Counted from the stretch's first letter, positions 17,901 to 25,158 are shown. The stretch: 34,996 nucleotides of DNA from Eubacteriales bacterium (GCA_030625815.1 DAOUQF010000035.1:1-34996), one strand, 5' to 3'. Made by a program: numbers and translations. The notes: generated by a model not told the origin, from the letters alone.

Positions 17901-18447
17901 TTTTAGAAATCTCGTGAGATGTTCTAAAGCCGTCGAAGAAATGAACGAAAGGAATGCGTGTTTCAATGGCTGCCAAGTGAGCAATTCCACCTAGATCCAT
18001 TACCTCTTGTACAGAACCTGATGCAAGCATCGCGAATCCAGTTTGGCGCGCTGCCATTACGTCGGAATGATCGCCAAAGATTGACAATGCATGTCCTGCA
18101 ACCGCACGTGCTGATACGTGGAATACGCCTGGCAACAATTCACCAGAAATTTTGTACATATTTGGAATCATCAACAACAAACCTTGTGACGCTGTAAATG
18201 TACTCGTCAAGGCACCTGCCGCCAATGAACCATGAACCGCACCTGAAGCACCACCCTCAGATTGCAATTCTGCAACTTTCACCGTTTGACCAAAAATGTT
18301 TTTCAGACCGTTTGCAGCCCAAAGATCAACATATTCTGCCATTGGTGAAGATGGAGTAATCGGAAAAATTGCCGCTACATCAGTAAACGCGTACGCTACA
18401 TGAGCTGCTGCGGTATTTCCGTCCATCGTTTTAAAAACTTTCGCCAT
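14911..18447 (-). CDS. nifJ: Pyruvate:ferredoxin (flavodoxin) oxidoreductase
   Basis: A 1178-residue single-chain PFOR: pyruvate + CoA + oxidised ferredoxin to acetyl-CoA + CO2 + reduced ferredoxin, the main pyruvate-oxidising step in strict anaerobes. Start at the ATG of MAKVFKTMDG, with GAGGGGG upstream. Domain I begins with FPITPSSPMAEY. A 2x[4Fe-4S] ferredoxin insert has cysteines 691/694/697/701 and 749/752/755/759. The proximal cluster ligands include C814, C817 and C842. The thiamine diphosphate motif GGDGWSYDIGYGG is near 955-967, ending in SNTGGQ. Length and motifs are complete. It stands alone between a near-consensus promoter and a strong terminator. It may also be called por; a role in nitrogen fixation is not implied. 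Confidence 0.97.
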   Translation of the reverse strand: MAKVFKTMDGNTAAAHVAYAFTDVAAIFPITPSSPMAEYVDLWAANGLKNIFGQTVKVAELQSEGGASGAVHGSLAAGALTSTFTASQGLLLMIPNMYKISGELLPGVFHVSARAVAGHALSIFGDHSDVMAARQTGFAMLASGSVQEVMDLGGIAHLAAIETRIPFVHFFDGFRTSHEISKIEVMDYKEFVRLTDFEAVNTFRNNALNPEHPVTRGTAQNPDIFFQAKESANKFYDVVPGVVQKYMDEITKVTGREYKLFNYYGAPDAERVIVAMGSVTETAEETIDYLMAKGEKVGLLKVRLYRPFAAEAFLAAMPKTATKIAVLDRTKEPGSLGEPLYLDIQSVYYAQETRPVIVGGRYGLGSKDTTPSQIKAVYDNLKLDAPKNQFTLGINDDVTHTSLEVGETIITEPEGTIRCKFWGLGSDGTVGANKNSIKIIGDHTDMYAQGYFSYDSKKSGGVTVSHLRFGNSPIRSTYLISEADFVSCSKEAYVNQYDILDGLKKGGKFLLNTVWSVEDLEEKLPASMKQYIANNEIKFYILNATDKAQEMGLGNRTNTILQSAFFNLANVIPFEEAKQYMKDAVVKSYGKKGHKIVEMNHNAIDAGADAVVEVAVPAAWKTATDEQMTLENIAAPAFIENILRPVNAQKGDNLPVSAFEGREDGTFDNGSAAYEKRGIAVNVPVWIEDKCIQCNQCAFVCPHASIRPFLLNEEELANAPEAVKTTVKDAKGKGLEGLSYKIQVSTLDCTGCGNCADICPVQALEMKSLATQVDTEVPNWDYMIGKVEDKNVMTPNTVKGSQFVRPLFEFSGACAGCGETPYMKAVTQLFGDRMMIANATGCSSIWGGSAPTTPYTTNSQGQGPAWANSLFEDNAEFGYGMALATEKIREAVAIQMDALANMEIPADVKAVCEEWLAGAQDGQASKIAAAKVKDLLGKDLGSEEANAAWAAVAEKKDFLVKRSQWIVGGDGWSYDIGYGGLDHVLASGDDVNVIVFDTEVYSNTGGQASKATPTAAVAKFAAAGMRTKKKDLGMMAATYGYVYVAQTSMGSNKNQFMKALIEAEAYKGPSLIICYAPCINHGIKVGMGKTQDRMKLAVDSGYWHLYRFNPELKKQGKNPFTLDSKPPTASFQEFLQGEVRYSSLMKTFPEVAEELYAQAEVDMNERYAGYVRMAEMEY

Positions 18448-18472
18448 AAACAAAGACCCCCTCATAAAATCG

Positions 18473-18490
18473 GTATCCATATATGGATAC
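18473..18490. promoter_or_regulatory. Perfect 18-bp palindrome in the nifJ leader, possible operator
   Basis: GTATCCATATATGGATAC is a perfect inverted repeat. It lies just downstream of the predicted transcription start of nifJ (near 18502) and upstream of the SD, where a bound repressor would block the promoter. It could alternatively form an RNA hairpin. It is not the Rex consensus, and I do not know which protein would bind it. Confidence 0.5.
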
Positions 18491-18508
18491 ATATATTAAC
18501 ACAGTACC

Positions 18509-18537
18509 ATTATAGTTTTTGAATTTCATCCCGTCAA
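18509..18537 (-). promoter_or_regulatory. Strong sigma-A promoter of nifJ
   Basis: Minus-strand TTGACG (18532-18537), a 17-base spacer and a perfect TATAAT (18509-18514), 62 bp before the nifJ ATG. This is the closest to consensus of any promoter in the window. Confidence 0.85.
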
Positions 18538-18579
18538 ATAATTACAAAATATTGTTTTCGTTCTATTTTTTTTGCAGAA

Positions 18580-18594
18580 TGAAAACGATTTTCA
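18580..18594. promoter_or_regulatory. cre-like inverted repeat upstream of the nifJ promoter
   Basis: TGAAAACGATTTTCA is a near-perfect 15-bp inverted repeat, 43 bp upstream of the -35 box. It resembles a CcpA cre site (TGWAARCGYTWWCA) but has one extra base in the second half, so the match is imperfect. It could instead be a weak hairpin trailing glcK; there is no T-run. Confidence 0.3.
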
Positions 18595-18622
18595 CTGTTG
18601 ACGAAATTTTCATATGTTGGTT

Positions 18623-19567
18623 TTATTTGTAATTCGCCAGCATGGCCGCGCCAATGATCCCCGCATCGTTGGAAAGCTGTGCAATCTCCAGTCTTGTCTG
18701 CTCTCCCTCTTTGAAAACCAAGCGTTTCCGCATCTCCGCTTCCACCTGATTCAAAAGAAAATCTCCCGCTCGCGACACGCCGCCGCCCAGGGCGATAACT
18801 TCAGGATCCAGCATATTCACCACATTGGCAAGACCGATTCCCAAATATTTGGCAAGGCGCTTAACGGACATCTCCGCTGCCGGATCCCCCGCCTTGGCGC
18901 CGTCGAAGATCTCCTTAGCCGTTACACGCTTGGCTTCTTTGGAGTCCGCACATAGTGCGGTCGCCTCTCCCGCTTCAACTCGACGCTGGAAATCCTTCAT
19001 TAAAGCTGTAGCGGACGCAAAGGTCTCCAAGCAGCCGTTGTTTCCGCAATTGCAGGTGTAGAAGTTTTCCCCGACAATCATGTGCCCAATCTCGGATCCC
19101 TTGTTGTGGGCGCCGCTGGTCACCTTGCCGTTGACGATAATCCCGCCGCCGACCCCGGTTCCCAGGGTGATAAAAACAGAATTCGCCACGCCCTGCGTGC
19201 AGCCTTTGGCACTTTCCGCGATCCCAGCCACGGTTGCATCGTTATCCATAAAGGTTGGCAATCCGTAGCGTTCTTTCAAATGGCTTCCCAAGGGAACGTT
19301 GTTCCAGCCGAGGTTGGTGCAGTACACCACCATATTCGACTCAACATCCGCAAGGCCCGGCACACCGACCCCGATGGACTCGATGCTCCAGCCCTCAGTT
19401 TTCGCCTTGGCCAATAGCTGATCCACCAGGAAGAAGAGTTTTTCCTCCATGGCCGGGTAACCGAACAAATCTTCCGTGGATTCCACATGGGTATAAAGAA
19501 TCTCACCCTCCGGATTAACGATTCCTCCTTTAAAGCTCATTCCTCCTACATCAATGCCAATCCTCAT
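18623..19567 (-). CDS. glcK: ROK-family glucokinase
   Basis: A 314-residue ROK kinase that phosphorylates glucose to glucose 6-phosphate in the cytosol, for glucose entering outside the PTS or released from oligosaccharides. The ATP loop IGIDVGGMSFKGG is at the N-terminus, the catalytic aspartate lies in FMDNDATVAGIAE, LGTGVGGG follows, and the ROK zinc site CNCGNNGCLE is complete. No N-terminal helix-turn-helix is present, so it is an enzyme rather than a ROK repressor. Glucose is the most common substrate for this subfamily, but other hexoses remain possible. It starts 2 bp after the hprK stop, with its SD inside the last codons of hprK, so the two are tightly coupled. Confidence 0.92.
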   Translation of the reverse strand: MRIGIDVGGMSFKGGIVNPEGEILYTHVESTEDLFGYPAMEEKLFFLVDQLLAKAKTEGWSIESIGVGVPGLADVESNMVVYCTNLGWNNVPLGSHLKERYGLPTFMDNDATVAGIAESAKGCTQGVANSVFITLGTGVGGGIIVNGKVTSGAHNKGSEIGHMIVGENFYTCNCGNNGCLETFASATALMKDFQRRVEAGEATALCADSKEAKRVTAKEIFDGAKAGDPAAEMSVKRLAKYLGIGLANVVNMLDPEVIALGGGVSRAGDFLLNQVEAEMRKRLVFKEGEQTRLEIAQLSNDAGIIGAAMLANYK

Positions 19568-19569
19568 GA

Positions 19570-20490
19570 TTATTTGCCTCCTGTCGTTTTCCGCAAAATT
19601 CGATCATTCAATTCCTGCGCCGCATTATAACCCATGCTCTTTTGGCGTTGATTTTTCGCCGCAGTCTCGATAATCATAGCCAAGTTTCTACCGGGACGAA
19701 CCGGCAGGGTTAATTCCGGCACCTCTTTGCCCAAAATGGACGTAAAGTGATCATCCATTCCAATGCGATCATAGGCCTTGGTGTCATCCCACAACTCCAA
19801 TTGCATCACAAGATGGATGGTTTTCGAGTTGCGAATCGCACCAACCCCGTAGAGTTCCTTCACATTGATAATGCCAATTCCCCGCACCTCCAAAAAGTAT
19901 CGGATCAATTCCGGCGCGTTGCCCAAAAGCTTCCCGTCGATCAACTTGATCTTCACCGCGTCATCGGCAACAAGACGATGGCCGCGTTTGATCAATTCCA
20001 AGGCGGTCTCGCTCTTTCCGACGCCGCTCTCTCCTTGAATCAAGATCCCCACGCCGTCGACATCGACTAAAACCCCATGCAGGGTCAGCATCGGCGCCAA
20101 AAGACGATCCAAATAGTTCACGGTTTTCGTAATAAACCGCGAGGTTGCCAACCTGCTTCGGAACACATTGCGATCATACTGCTTCGCGTATTCCAAAATA
20201 TACGGGTTCACCTCTTGATCCCGACAAATGATCAATGCAGGAATATCTTCCTTTAATATGCGGTGCAAGCGTTCCTTTGCCAATTCCTCCGGCAACTCTT
20301 CCAAATATGACCATTCCACAAATCCAATGACCTGCAAACGATGAGAAGAATAAAAATCAAAGTATCCCGCCAATTGCAATCCTGGACGATTGATGTCCGC
20401 TTCCATTAAGAAGATCGTGGGATCTTGGGCGCGATGAATCACTTCCAATCCCATCTCCTCGATAAACTCTTCTATTTTAATTTCTGCCAT
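19570..20490 (-). CDS. hprK: HPr kinase/phosphorylase
   Basis: A 306-residue bifunctional enzyme that phosphorylates HPr at Ser46 when ATP and fructose 1,6-bisphosphate are high and removes the phosphate when inorganic phosphate is high, thereby setting carbon catabolite control. The P-loop GESGVGKS is at 153-160, with H139 and D176/D177 (VADD) as active-site residues. The HprK signature EVRGIGIINV is at 201-210, and VRPGRN lies in the C-terminal part. Length is normal. It lies 24 bp after uvrC with GGAGGTG as SD, and is followed at 2 bp by glcK. Its substrate HPr is encoded at 10375-10632. Confidence 0.96.
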   Translation of the reverse strand: MAEIKIEEFIEEMGLEVIHRAQDPTIFLMEADINRPGLQLAGYFDFYSSHRLQVIGFVEWSYLEELPEELAKERLHRILKEDIPALIICRDQEVNPYILEYAKQYDRNVFRSRLATSRFITKTVNYLDRLLAPMLTLHGVLVDVDGVGILIQGESGVGKSETALELIKRGHRLVADDAVKIKLIDGKLLGNAPELIRYFLEVRGIGIINVKELYGVGAIRNSKTIHLVMQLELWDDTKAYDRIGMDDHFTSILGKEVPELTLPVRPGRNLAMIIETAAKNQRQKSMGYNAAQELNDRILRKTTGGK

Positions 20491-20514
20491 GTTTACACCT
20501 CCGTGTGTTCACTC

Positions 20515-22401
20515 CTATTGTATGGGATTCTCCGCCTCTTTGGAAGAGGTTTTCATCTTAAAATACGCGGCAACCGCCTCCGCGGCTCGCCTGTTCATTT
20601 CCGGCACCTGCGTCAAGGCTTCAACATCGGCTTCGGCAATGGCGTCGATGGTTCCAAACACCCGATACAGGGCATTTCTGCGTTTCTCGCCAATTCCCTC
20701 GATTTGATCCAACTCCGATCGCACCATGGTTTTTTTTCGCAGTTTCCGGTGATAGGTGATGGCAAAGCGATGCACCTCGTCTTGGATCTGAGTGATCAGT
20801 TGAAAGAGATGTCTATGGGCTTTCAGATCGATCTCCCGGCCCTCGAAAATCAGGGCGCGGGTGCGGTGATGATCATCCTTTACCATCCCGCAGATGGGAA
20901 TCACAACCCCGCATTCATCCAAAACAGTTTGCACGGCAGAGATCTGCCCCTTGCCTCCATCCACCAAAATCAGATCCGGGAATCGAGCGAATCCCTTGCG
21001 GCTATTGCCGCTTTCATTTTGCTCTTTCAGCCCCCGTTGAATGCGCCTTCTCATCATTTCTCGAAAACTCTCATAGTCATCGGGTCCCTGCAAGCTTCGA
21101 ATCTTAAAGCGTCGATAATCCTGATTCTTCTTGACCCCATCCTCAAAGACCACCATGGCCCCAACGATCTCCGCATATTGGAGATTAGAGATGTCATAGG
21201 CCTCCAGCCGCTTGGGCTGGGTGTCCATGCACAACACCTCTTGCAGGTTCGCCATCAAAGATTTCCCATGCTCCCGGCGATGAAGAACTTCCTTGGCGCG
21301 GCGATTGACCAGGTTCTCGGCGTTCTTCTTCGCCAACCGAACCATCTTGCGCTTGTCTCCCCGCTGAGGCACCATCAGATGCACGGGTCCTTGCCGCACC
21401 TGAGAGAGCCAGGTCTCGATCTGCTCCATATCATCCGCGGGCAGCTCCATATGAATCTCCCGCGGGATATAGGCCGTGCCGGAATAAAATTGCCGAATAA
21501 AGGCTGAAAGAATTTCCCCGACGGGTTGTCCTTCTCCACCGTCCAAAAGAAAATGATCGTGTCCTTGAATCTTGCCGTTTCTCAGAAAAAACACATAGGC
21601 GACGGTGTGGGTCTTATTTTGAGCGATCCCGACCACATCCCGATCCTCTCGATTCATCTCCACCATCTTTTGCTTCTCGGTGATCTGCTTAAAGGCCTCC
21701 AACAGGTCTCGCATCTCCGCGGCCGATTCATAGTTCATCTGCGCCGCTTCTGTGATCATCCTGTCCTGCAGGTTCTTTTGCAATCCCCGGTCCTTGCCGC
21801 CGAGCACCTTGATTGCCCGCTGTACATGCTCCTCGTAAATCTCCGTCGAAACCCCGCCCTGACAGGGACCCAGACAACGGCCCAGATCATAGTTCAGGCA
21901 GGGTCGCTTCAGCTTTCGGGTTCCATCCAAGGCGAGGGAACAGGTCCTCAGTGGCACCTGCCGTCTGAGATGCGCCATAACCAGATTGACGGCATGACCG
22001 CTGACAAAGGGACCGAAAAACTTCCCCTGCATCTTCTCACGATCCCGCACCTTAACCACCCGCGGATACATCTCCTGGGTAGTCACCTGGATATAGGGAT
22101 ACTGCTTGTCGTCCCGCAACAGAACATTAAACTTGGGCTGATACTTCTTGATCAGATTGGCTTCCAGCACCAAAGCCTCAATCTCCGAATCCGTCAACAC
22201 GTAATCCAGATTGGCAATCTGTTCCGCCAAGGACGCCACCTTGGGGATCTTCCAATTGGAAGGCTGAAAGTATTGCCGAACCCGATTGCGCAAGGAAACC
22301 GCCTTGCCCACATAGATTACAGTCCCCGATTGATCGCGCATAATATAAACGCCAGGAGATCCTGGCAGCTTGTCCAATACCGCTTGTACTTCATTATTCA
22401 T
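20515..22401 (-). CDS. uvrC: Excinuclease ABC subunit C
   Basis: A 628-residue UvrC, the dual-incision nuclease of nucleotide excision repair. I chose the ATG at 22399-22401, with GAGG five bases upstream; the open frame upstream runs through the divergent gene. Visible domains: GIY-YIG nuclease at about 15-95 (SPGVYIM, VIYVGKA), the UVR UvrB-binding helix near 210-240, the RNase H-like second nuclease (AYDISNLQ, ILVDGGKGQ and the HRFAITYHR segment), and C-terminal helix-hairpin-helix motifs (LDQIEGIGEKRRNAL). It is the first gene of uvrC-hprK-glcK. UvrA is at the other end of the window; UvrB is not present. Confidence 0.96.
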   Translation of the reverse strand: MNNEVQAVLDKLPGSPGVYIMRDQSGTVIYVGKAVSLRNRVRQYFQPSNWKIPKVASLAEQIANLDYVLTDSEIEALVLEANLIKKYQPKFNVLLRDDKQYPYIQVTTQEMYPRVVKVRDREKMQGKFFGPFVSGHAVNLVMAHLRRQVPLRTCSLALDGTRKLKRPCLNYDLGRCLGPCQGGVSTEIYEEHVQRAIKVLGGKDRGLQKNLQDRMITEAAQMNYESAAEMRDLLEAFKQITEKQKMVEMNREDRDVVGIAQNKTHTVAYVFFLRNGKIQGHDHFLLDGGEGQPVGEILSAFIRQFYSGTAYIPREIHMELPADDMEQIETWLSQVRQGPVHLMVPQRGDKRKMVRLAKKNAENLVNRRAKEVLHRREHGKSLMANLQEVLCMDTQPKRLEAYDISNLQYAEIVGAMVVFEDGVKKNQDYRRFKIRSLQGPDDYESFREMMRRRIQRGLKEQNESGNSRKGFARFPDLILVDGGKGQISAVQTVLDECGVVIPICGMVKDDHHRTRALIFEGREIDLKAHRHLFQLITQIQDEVHRFAITYHRKLRKKTMVRSELDQIEGIGEKRRNALYRVFGTIDAIAEADVEALTQVPEMNRRAAEAVAAYFKMKTSSKEAENPIQ

Positions 22402-22410
22402 AACAGCCTC

Positions 22411-22461
22411 TTTTTTTCTTGGATTTTCCTTGATATAATCATTCCATTGAGAGGTGAACAA
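22411..22461. promoter_or_regulatory. Overlapping divergent promoters between uvrC and the plus-strand membrane protein
   Basis: Plus strand: perfect TATAAT at 22434-22439, with only a poor -35 (T-run at 22411-22416). Minus strand: TTGTTC (22456-22461), a 17-base spacer and TTATAT (22433-22438). The two -10 boxes occupy the same bases, so only one polymerase could open the site at a time. Confidence 0.38.
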
Positions 22462-22462
22462 A

Positions 22463-23149
22463 ATGAAACGAACACAAAGCGCATTCGCGCTGCTAGTTGC
22501 AATTCTCGCAAGTTTTGGAGCCATCGCCATCGTCTCCGCTCCCGTCAACGGGTGGATCCAGTCACAACCGGCTCTGGCGGAATGGATCTCAACGGCAACC
22601 TATGGCACCGCGCTTCTATTCTTTTTCCTGGTTTACGGCGCGCTTCAAAGCCGTCAAGCCAAGAAGCAACTCCAACAGGAAACCAGCCTGCTCCAATTTT
22701 CCAATCCTCGGTTTCGTCCGATTGACAGCGCCGGCGGTCTGGGTCTGATTCTGTTGATCCTGCTTCTGCCCGCCATCCGTGCGGGCGGCCTCAGCCTGGC
22801 TCGCATCGCCATTGCCGCAATTGCAGTCTTGGCATATCTGGGGCTATTGCGCTTCAGCAGAAAGAATCTCGCCATTTCTTGCACCCGGCATCATATCCTG
22901 ATCCTCGGCTTTGACGTGCGGATCATGATTCCCGATCCCAATGGGCACCTCGCCTACGCGAATCCCACAGGACTTTTGGCCTATGATCGCATCCAGGGCT
23001 ATCGCCTGTCCGACACCCAGGCAACCCTCTATCTGCGGAACGAATCCGATCCGCCAGTCTTAATTCCAGTGGCCGGCGAAACCGCCAAGCAATTGGAAGG
23101 AATCTTGGCTATGCACCGAATCCCCCGTTGGTATCCCGAAACCGTCTAA
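22463..23149 (+). CDS. Hypothetical membrane protein with C-terminal PH-like region
   Basis: A 228-residue protein I do not recognise. The start is the ATG at 22463 preceded by AGAGGTG at a six-base distance; a GTG three codons upstream lies inside that SD. Four hydrophobic segments are visible, near residues 8-27, 44-62, 92-107 and 110-130. A soluble C-terminal part of about 95 residues follows, made of short beta-type segments (HHILILGF, TLYLRNE, VLIPVAG) and a final helix. This layout resembles bacterial membrane-anchored PH-like domains, but that is inference. It is one of only two plus-strand genes. Its last 41 bases overlap the convergent exporter subunit. Confidence 0.75.
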   Translation: MKRTQSAFALLVAILASFGAIAIVSAPVNGWIQSQPALAEWISTATYGTALLFFFLVYGALQSRQAKKQLQQETSLLQFSNPRFRPIDSAGGLGLILLILLLPAIRAGGLSLARIAIAAIAVLAYLGLLRFSRKNLAISCTRHHILILGFDVRIMIPDPNGHLAYANPTGLLAYDRIQGYRLSDTQATLYLRNESDPPVLIPVAGETAKQLEGILAMHRIPRWYPETV

Positions 23150-23555
23150 GGATTACACGGCTCACCGAAGAAGCCATCAAGATCCCCACGGCGATGCCGA
23201 CCCCAATCAATGCGACATTGGCTGCCTCCACAGAAGCGGCTGTTGTCTCTCTTCGAATCAGATAGAGAACCGATTGATAAATTGCATAACCGGGAACGAT
23301 GGTTACAATGCCGGGAACGACAAAGGTCGTTGCCGGCATTTTTAATTGCTTCGCAAAAATCTCCCCAAAGATCCCAATGGCCAATGCAGAAAAAAAGGCG
23401 GCAACCGCCAATTCCATACCGCTTTGTTCAAACTGCGCATAGATGCTCCATCCCACTCCGCCAATCAAGCCCGCCGGAATGATCGCTCGAAAGGGTGCCC
23501 GAAACACAACAGCAAATCCGATGGTCGCAAAAAACGCATAAAGTAATTCTTCCAT
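23109..23555 (-). CDS. Threonine/serine exporter, small subunit (ThrE C-terminal/YjjB-like)
   Basis: A 148-residue, highly hydrophobic protein with about five membrane segments. The arrangement (ELLYAFFATIGFAVVFRAP, RAIIPAGLIGGVGW, VVPGIVTIVPGYAIYQ) matches the ThrE_2/DUF3815 half of split threonine/serine exporters. The VPGI-VPG segment is the conserved transport motif. The ATG is two bases after the stop of the large subunit, with AGGAGG overlapping that stop region, so the pair is translationally coupled. Substrate is inferred from the family. The 3' end overlaps the plus-strand gene by 41 nt. Confidence 0.85.
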   Translation of the reverse strand: MEELLYAFFATIGFAVVFRAPFRAIIPAGLIGGVGWSIYAQFEQSGMELAVAAFFSALAIGIFGEIFAKQLKMPATTFVVPGIVTIVPGYAIYQSVLYLIRRETTAASVEAANVALIGVGIAVGILMASSVSRVILRRFRDTNGGFGA

Positions 23556-23556
23556 C

Positions 23557-24324
23557 CTAGAGTCCTCCTCCCACAAAAAGCTGCAACGCGATTCCAACCC
23601 CCAAGGCAATGGAAAAGGCAATCAAAATCGCTTCCACTACCCGGGCAATGCCCGAAACAAGATCCCCATGGATCAAATCACGCAGCCCGTTGGTAAAGGC
23701 GACGCCCGGCACCAGGGGCATCATATTTCCAATAATGACTGGTGCCAAATCATTCATCAATCCCAGACGCTGCGCAAACACCGCAAAAATCGCCACTAAG
23801 AATCCAGAAACTCCATCGGCCATCATGGTCGTCAATGTTTTTCTTATCATAGTCTGCCGCAAAAAGGTAATCAGCATCCCCATGGCTAGGGATACGGCAA
23901 AGCTTCGGCCATTGCCCCCGGCCAAGAGAGCGAAAAAAGCCGCGCTGACACCGGCCCCAACAACAACATGCCATCTTCGATAGCTGGAATCCGTGGCAAT
24001 TTTTTTCAGGGCAACCAGCATCTCGTCTTCCGTATATTTTCCTCCGCAATATTTTCTGACCAAATCATTTAATTCTGTAATTCGCTTTAAGTCGATGCTT
24101 CTGGATTTGATTCGCTTGATAAAACTGAATCCATCCAGGCGATCATCGGACAAAAAGATCCCCGTGGGCACGGCAAAAGGACTGACATGCATCAATCCTC
24201 GCGCTCGGCACATCCGTTCAATCGTCTCCTCCACACGGTAAGTTTCCCCGCCGTAACGCAGAGTCAATTCCCCCGCAAAAAGGGCGACGCGCATAATCTT
24301 CTTCTTTTCTATTTCTGTTCGCAT
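23557..24324 (-). CDS. Threonine/serine exporter, large subunit (ThrE N-terminal/YjjP-like)
   Basis: A 255-residue protein of the ThrE/DUF1212 family. The N-terminal half (1-115) is soluble, with the conserved LRYGGETYRVEETIERM segment. The C-terminal half holds about five membrane helices, with VPGVAFTNGLRDLIHGD as the signature. With the small subunit it should form an inner-membrane exporter of threonine and serine. I chose the ATG at 24322-24324: GGAG lies six bases upstream, whereas an earlier ATG would lie at or before the predicted transcript start. The gene diverges from the plus-strand phosphodiesterase. Confidence 0.87.
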   Translation of the reverse strand: MRTEIEKKKIMRVALFAGELTLRYGGETYRVEETIERMCRARGLMHVSPFAVPTGIFLSDDRLDGFSFIKRIKSRSIDLKRITELNDLVRKYCGGKYTEDEMLVALKKIATDSSYRRWHVVVGAGVSAAFFALLAGGNGRSFAVSLAMGMLITFLRQTMIRKTLTTMMADGVSGFLVAIFAVFAQRLGLMNDLAPVIIGNMMPLVPGVAFTNGLRDLIHGDLVSGIARVVEAILIAFSIALGVGIALQLFVGGGL

Positions 24325-24342
24325 TTTCATCTCCATATTCCT

Positions 24343-24373
24343 ATTATACAAAAAAAATCCAAAGGGTTATAAT
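24343..24373. promoter_or_regulatory. Back-to-back promoters for the exporter and the phosphodiesterase
   Basis: Two perfect TATAAT boxes point away from each other: minus strand at 24343-24348, plus strand at 24368-24373. They are so close that each -10 falls in the other's -35 region (TATAAC and TTATAC), and neither -35 is good. Expression of the two units is likely mutually exclusive at the polymerase level. Confidence 0.5.
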
Positions 24374-24405
24374 GAATTTATAAATTTATTATTTCGGAGG
24401 AAAAA

Positions 24406-25125
24406 ATGAAAATATTCGCACATCGAGGCGCCTCGGGAAATTACCCGGAAAACACCCTGCTCGCCTTCCAAAAAGCCATTGAAGAGGGAGCGGACGGCGT
24501 GGAGTTCGATCTCCATCGCACCAAGGACGGCATCCTCGTGGTCCACCATGATTTCGACCTCAAACGCACCGCAGGAGTTCCCCTGGTGATCGGCGAGACC
24601 GATTACACCGCCCTCGCAAAATACGATCTGGGCATCTGGAAGGGCAATTATCCAAAACAGATCCTGCCCACCCTTGATGAAGTCCTCGCCGTGTTTCGCG
24701 ATACCGATTTGATGATCAACATCGAATTGAAGGCCGGCAGCTCCATCTATCCCGGAATCGAAGCGGAATTGCTTGATGTGTTGCAGGCGGAATCCCGCCC
24801 CGAACGATTTGTGCTTTCTTCCTTCGATCACCCAGCCCTGATGACCCTGCGCGCCTTAGGCTCTCCATATCCCCTTGGCGTGCTGACGGAAGCGCGCTGG
24901 ATCGCACCCTGGGTCTACGTGGAAACCCACGACTTTCAAACCTACCACCCAAACCATCAAACCCTGGATCCGGAAACCGTTAAGGAACTCAAAATCCGAG
25001 GCATTTCCATCTATACCTATACGGTCAATAACCGCAATGCTGCCAAACGCCTGCAAAGTTTGGGCATCGACGGAATTATCACCAACAAACCTGCTGAACT
25101 GCGAAATCAATTGAATAGCAATTAA
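24406..25125 (+). CDS. Glycerophosphodiester phosphodiesterase
   Basis: A 239-residue GDPD (GlpQ/UgpQ-like) enzyme that hydrolyses glycerophosphodiesters to sn-glycerol 3-phosphate and an alcohol. The catalytic pair H6 (HRGASG) and H48 (HHD), and metal ligands E33 and D35 (EFDLH) and E107 (IELK), are visible. There is no signal peptide, so it is cytosolic (UgpQ-like). The start follows GGAGGAAAAA. It stands alone between its own promoter and a terminator shared with the trp operon. It probably recycles phospholipid head groups; no linked glycerophosphodiester transporter is visible. Confidence 0.93.
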   Translation: MKIFAHRGASGNYPENTLLAFQKAIEEGADGVEFDLHRTKDGILVVHHDFDLKRTAGVPLVIGETDYTALAKYDLGIWKGNYPKQILPTLDEVLAVFRDTDLMINIELKAGSSIYPGIEAELLDVLQAESRPERFVLSSFDHPALMTLRALGSPYPLGVLTEARWIAPWVYVETHDFQTYHPNHQTLDPETVKELKIRGISIYTYTVNNRNAAKRLQSLGIDGIITNKPAELRNQLNSN

Positions 25126-25127
25126 AT

Positions 25128-25154
25128 AAGGATGCCCGCGCAGGCATCCTTTTA
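25128..25154. terminator. Bidirectional terminator between the phosphodiesterase gene and trpA
   Basis: AAGGATGCC-CGCGCA-GGCATCCTT followed on the plus strand by TTAT, and on the minus strand by a TTATTT tail. It fills the whole 33-bp gap between the two converging stops. It works best for the plus strand but probably ends trp transcripts too. Confidence 0.85.
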
Positions 25155-25158
25155 TCAT

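Noticed and set aside
18580-18594. Rho-independent terminator for glcK
   Set aside because: The hairpin is short, A/T-only at its base, and is not followed by a T-run on the minus strand.
20425-22725. Long plus-strand frames (360 and 399 codons) opposite uvrC
   Set aside because: Shadows of uvrC, with low-complexity His/Leu-rich translations typical of antisense frames.
24367-24831. 154-codon minus-strand frame
   Set aside because: Antisense to the phosphodiesterase gene, which has the full catalytic set and a proper SD.
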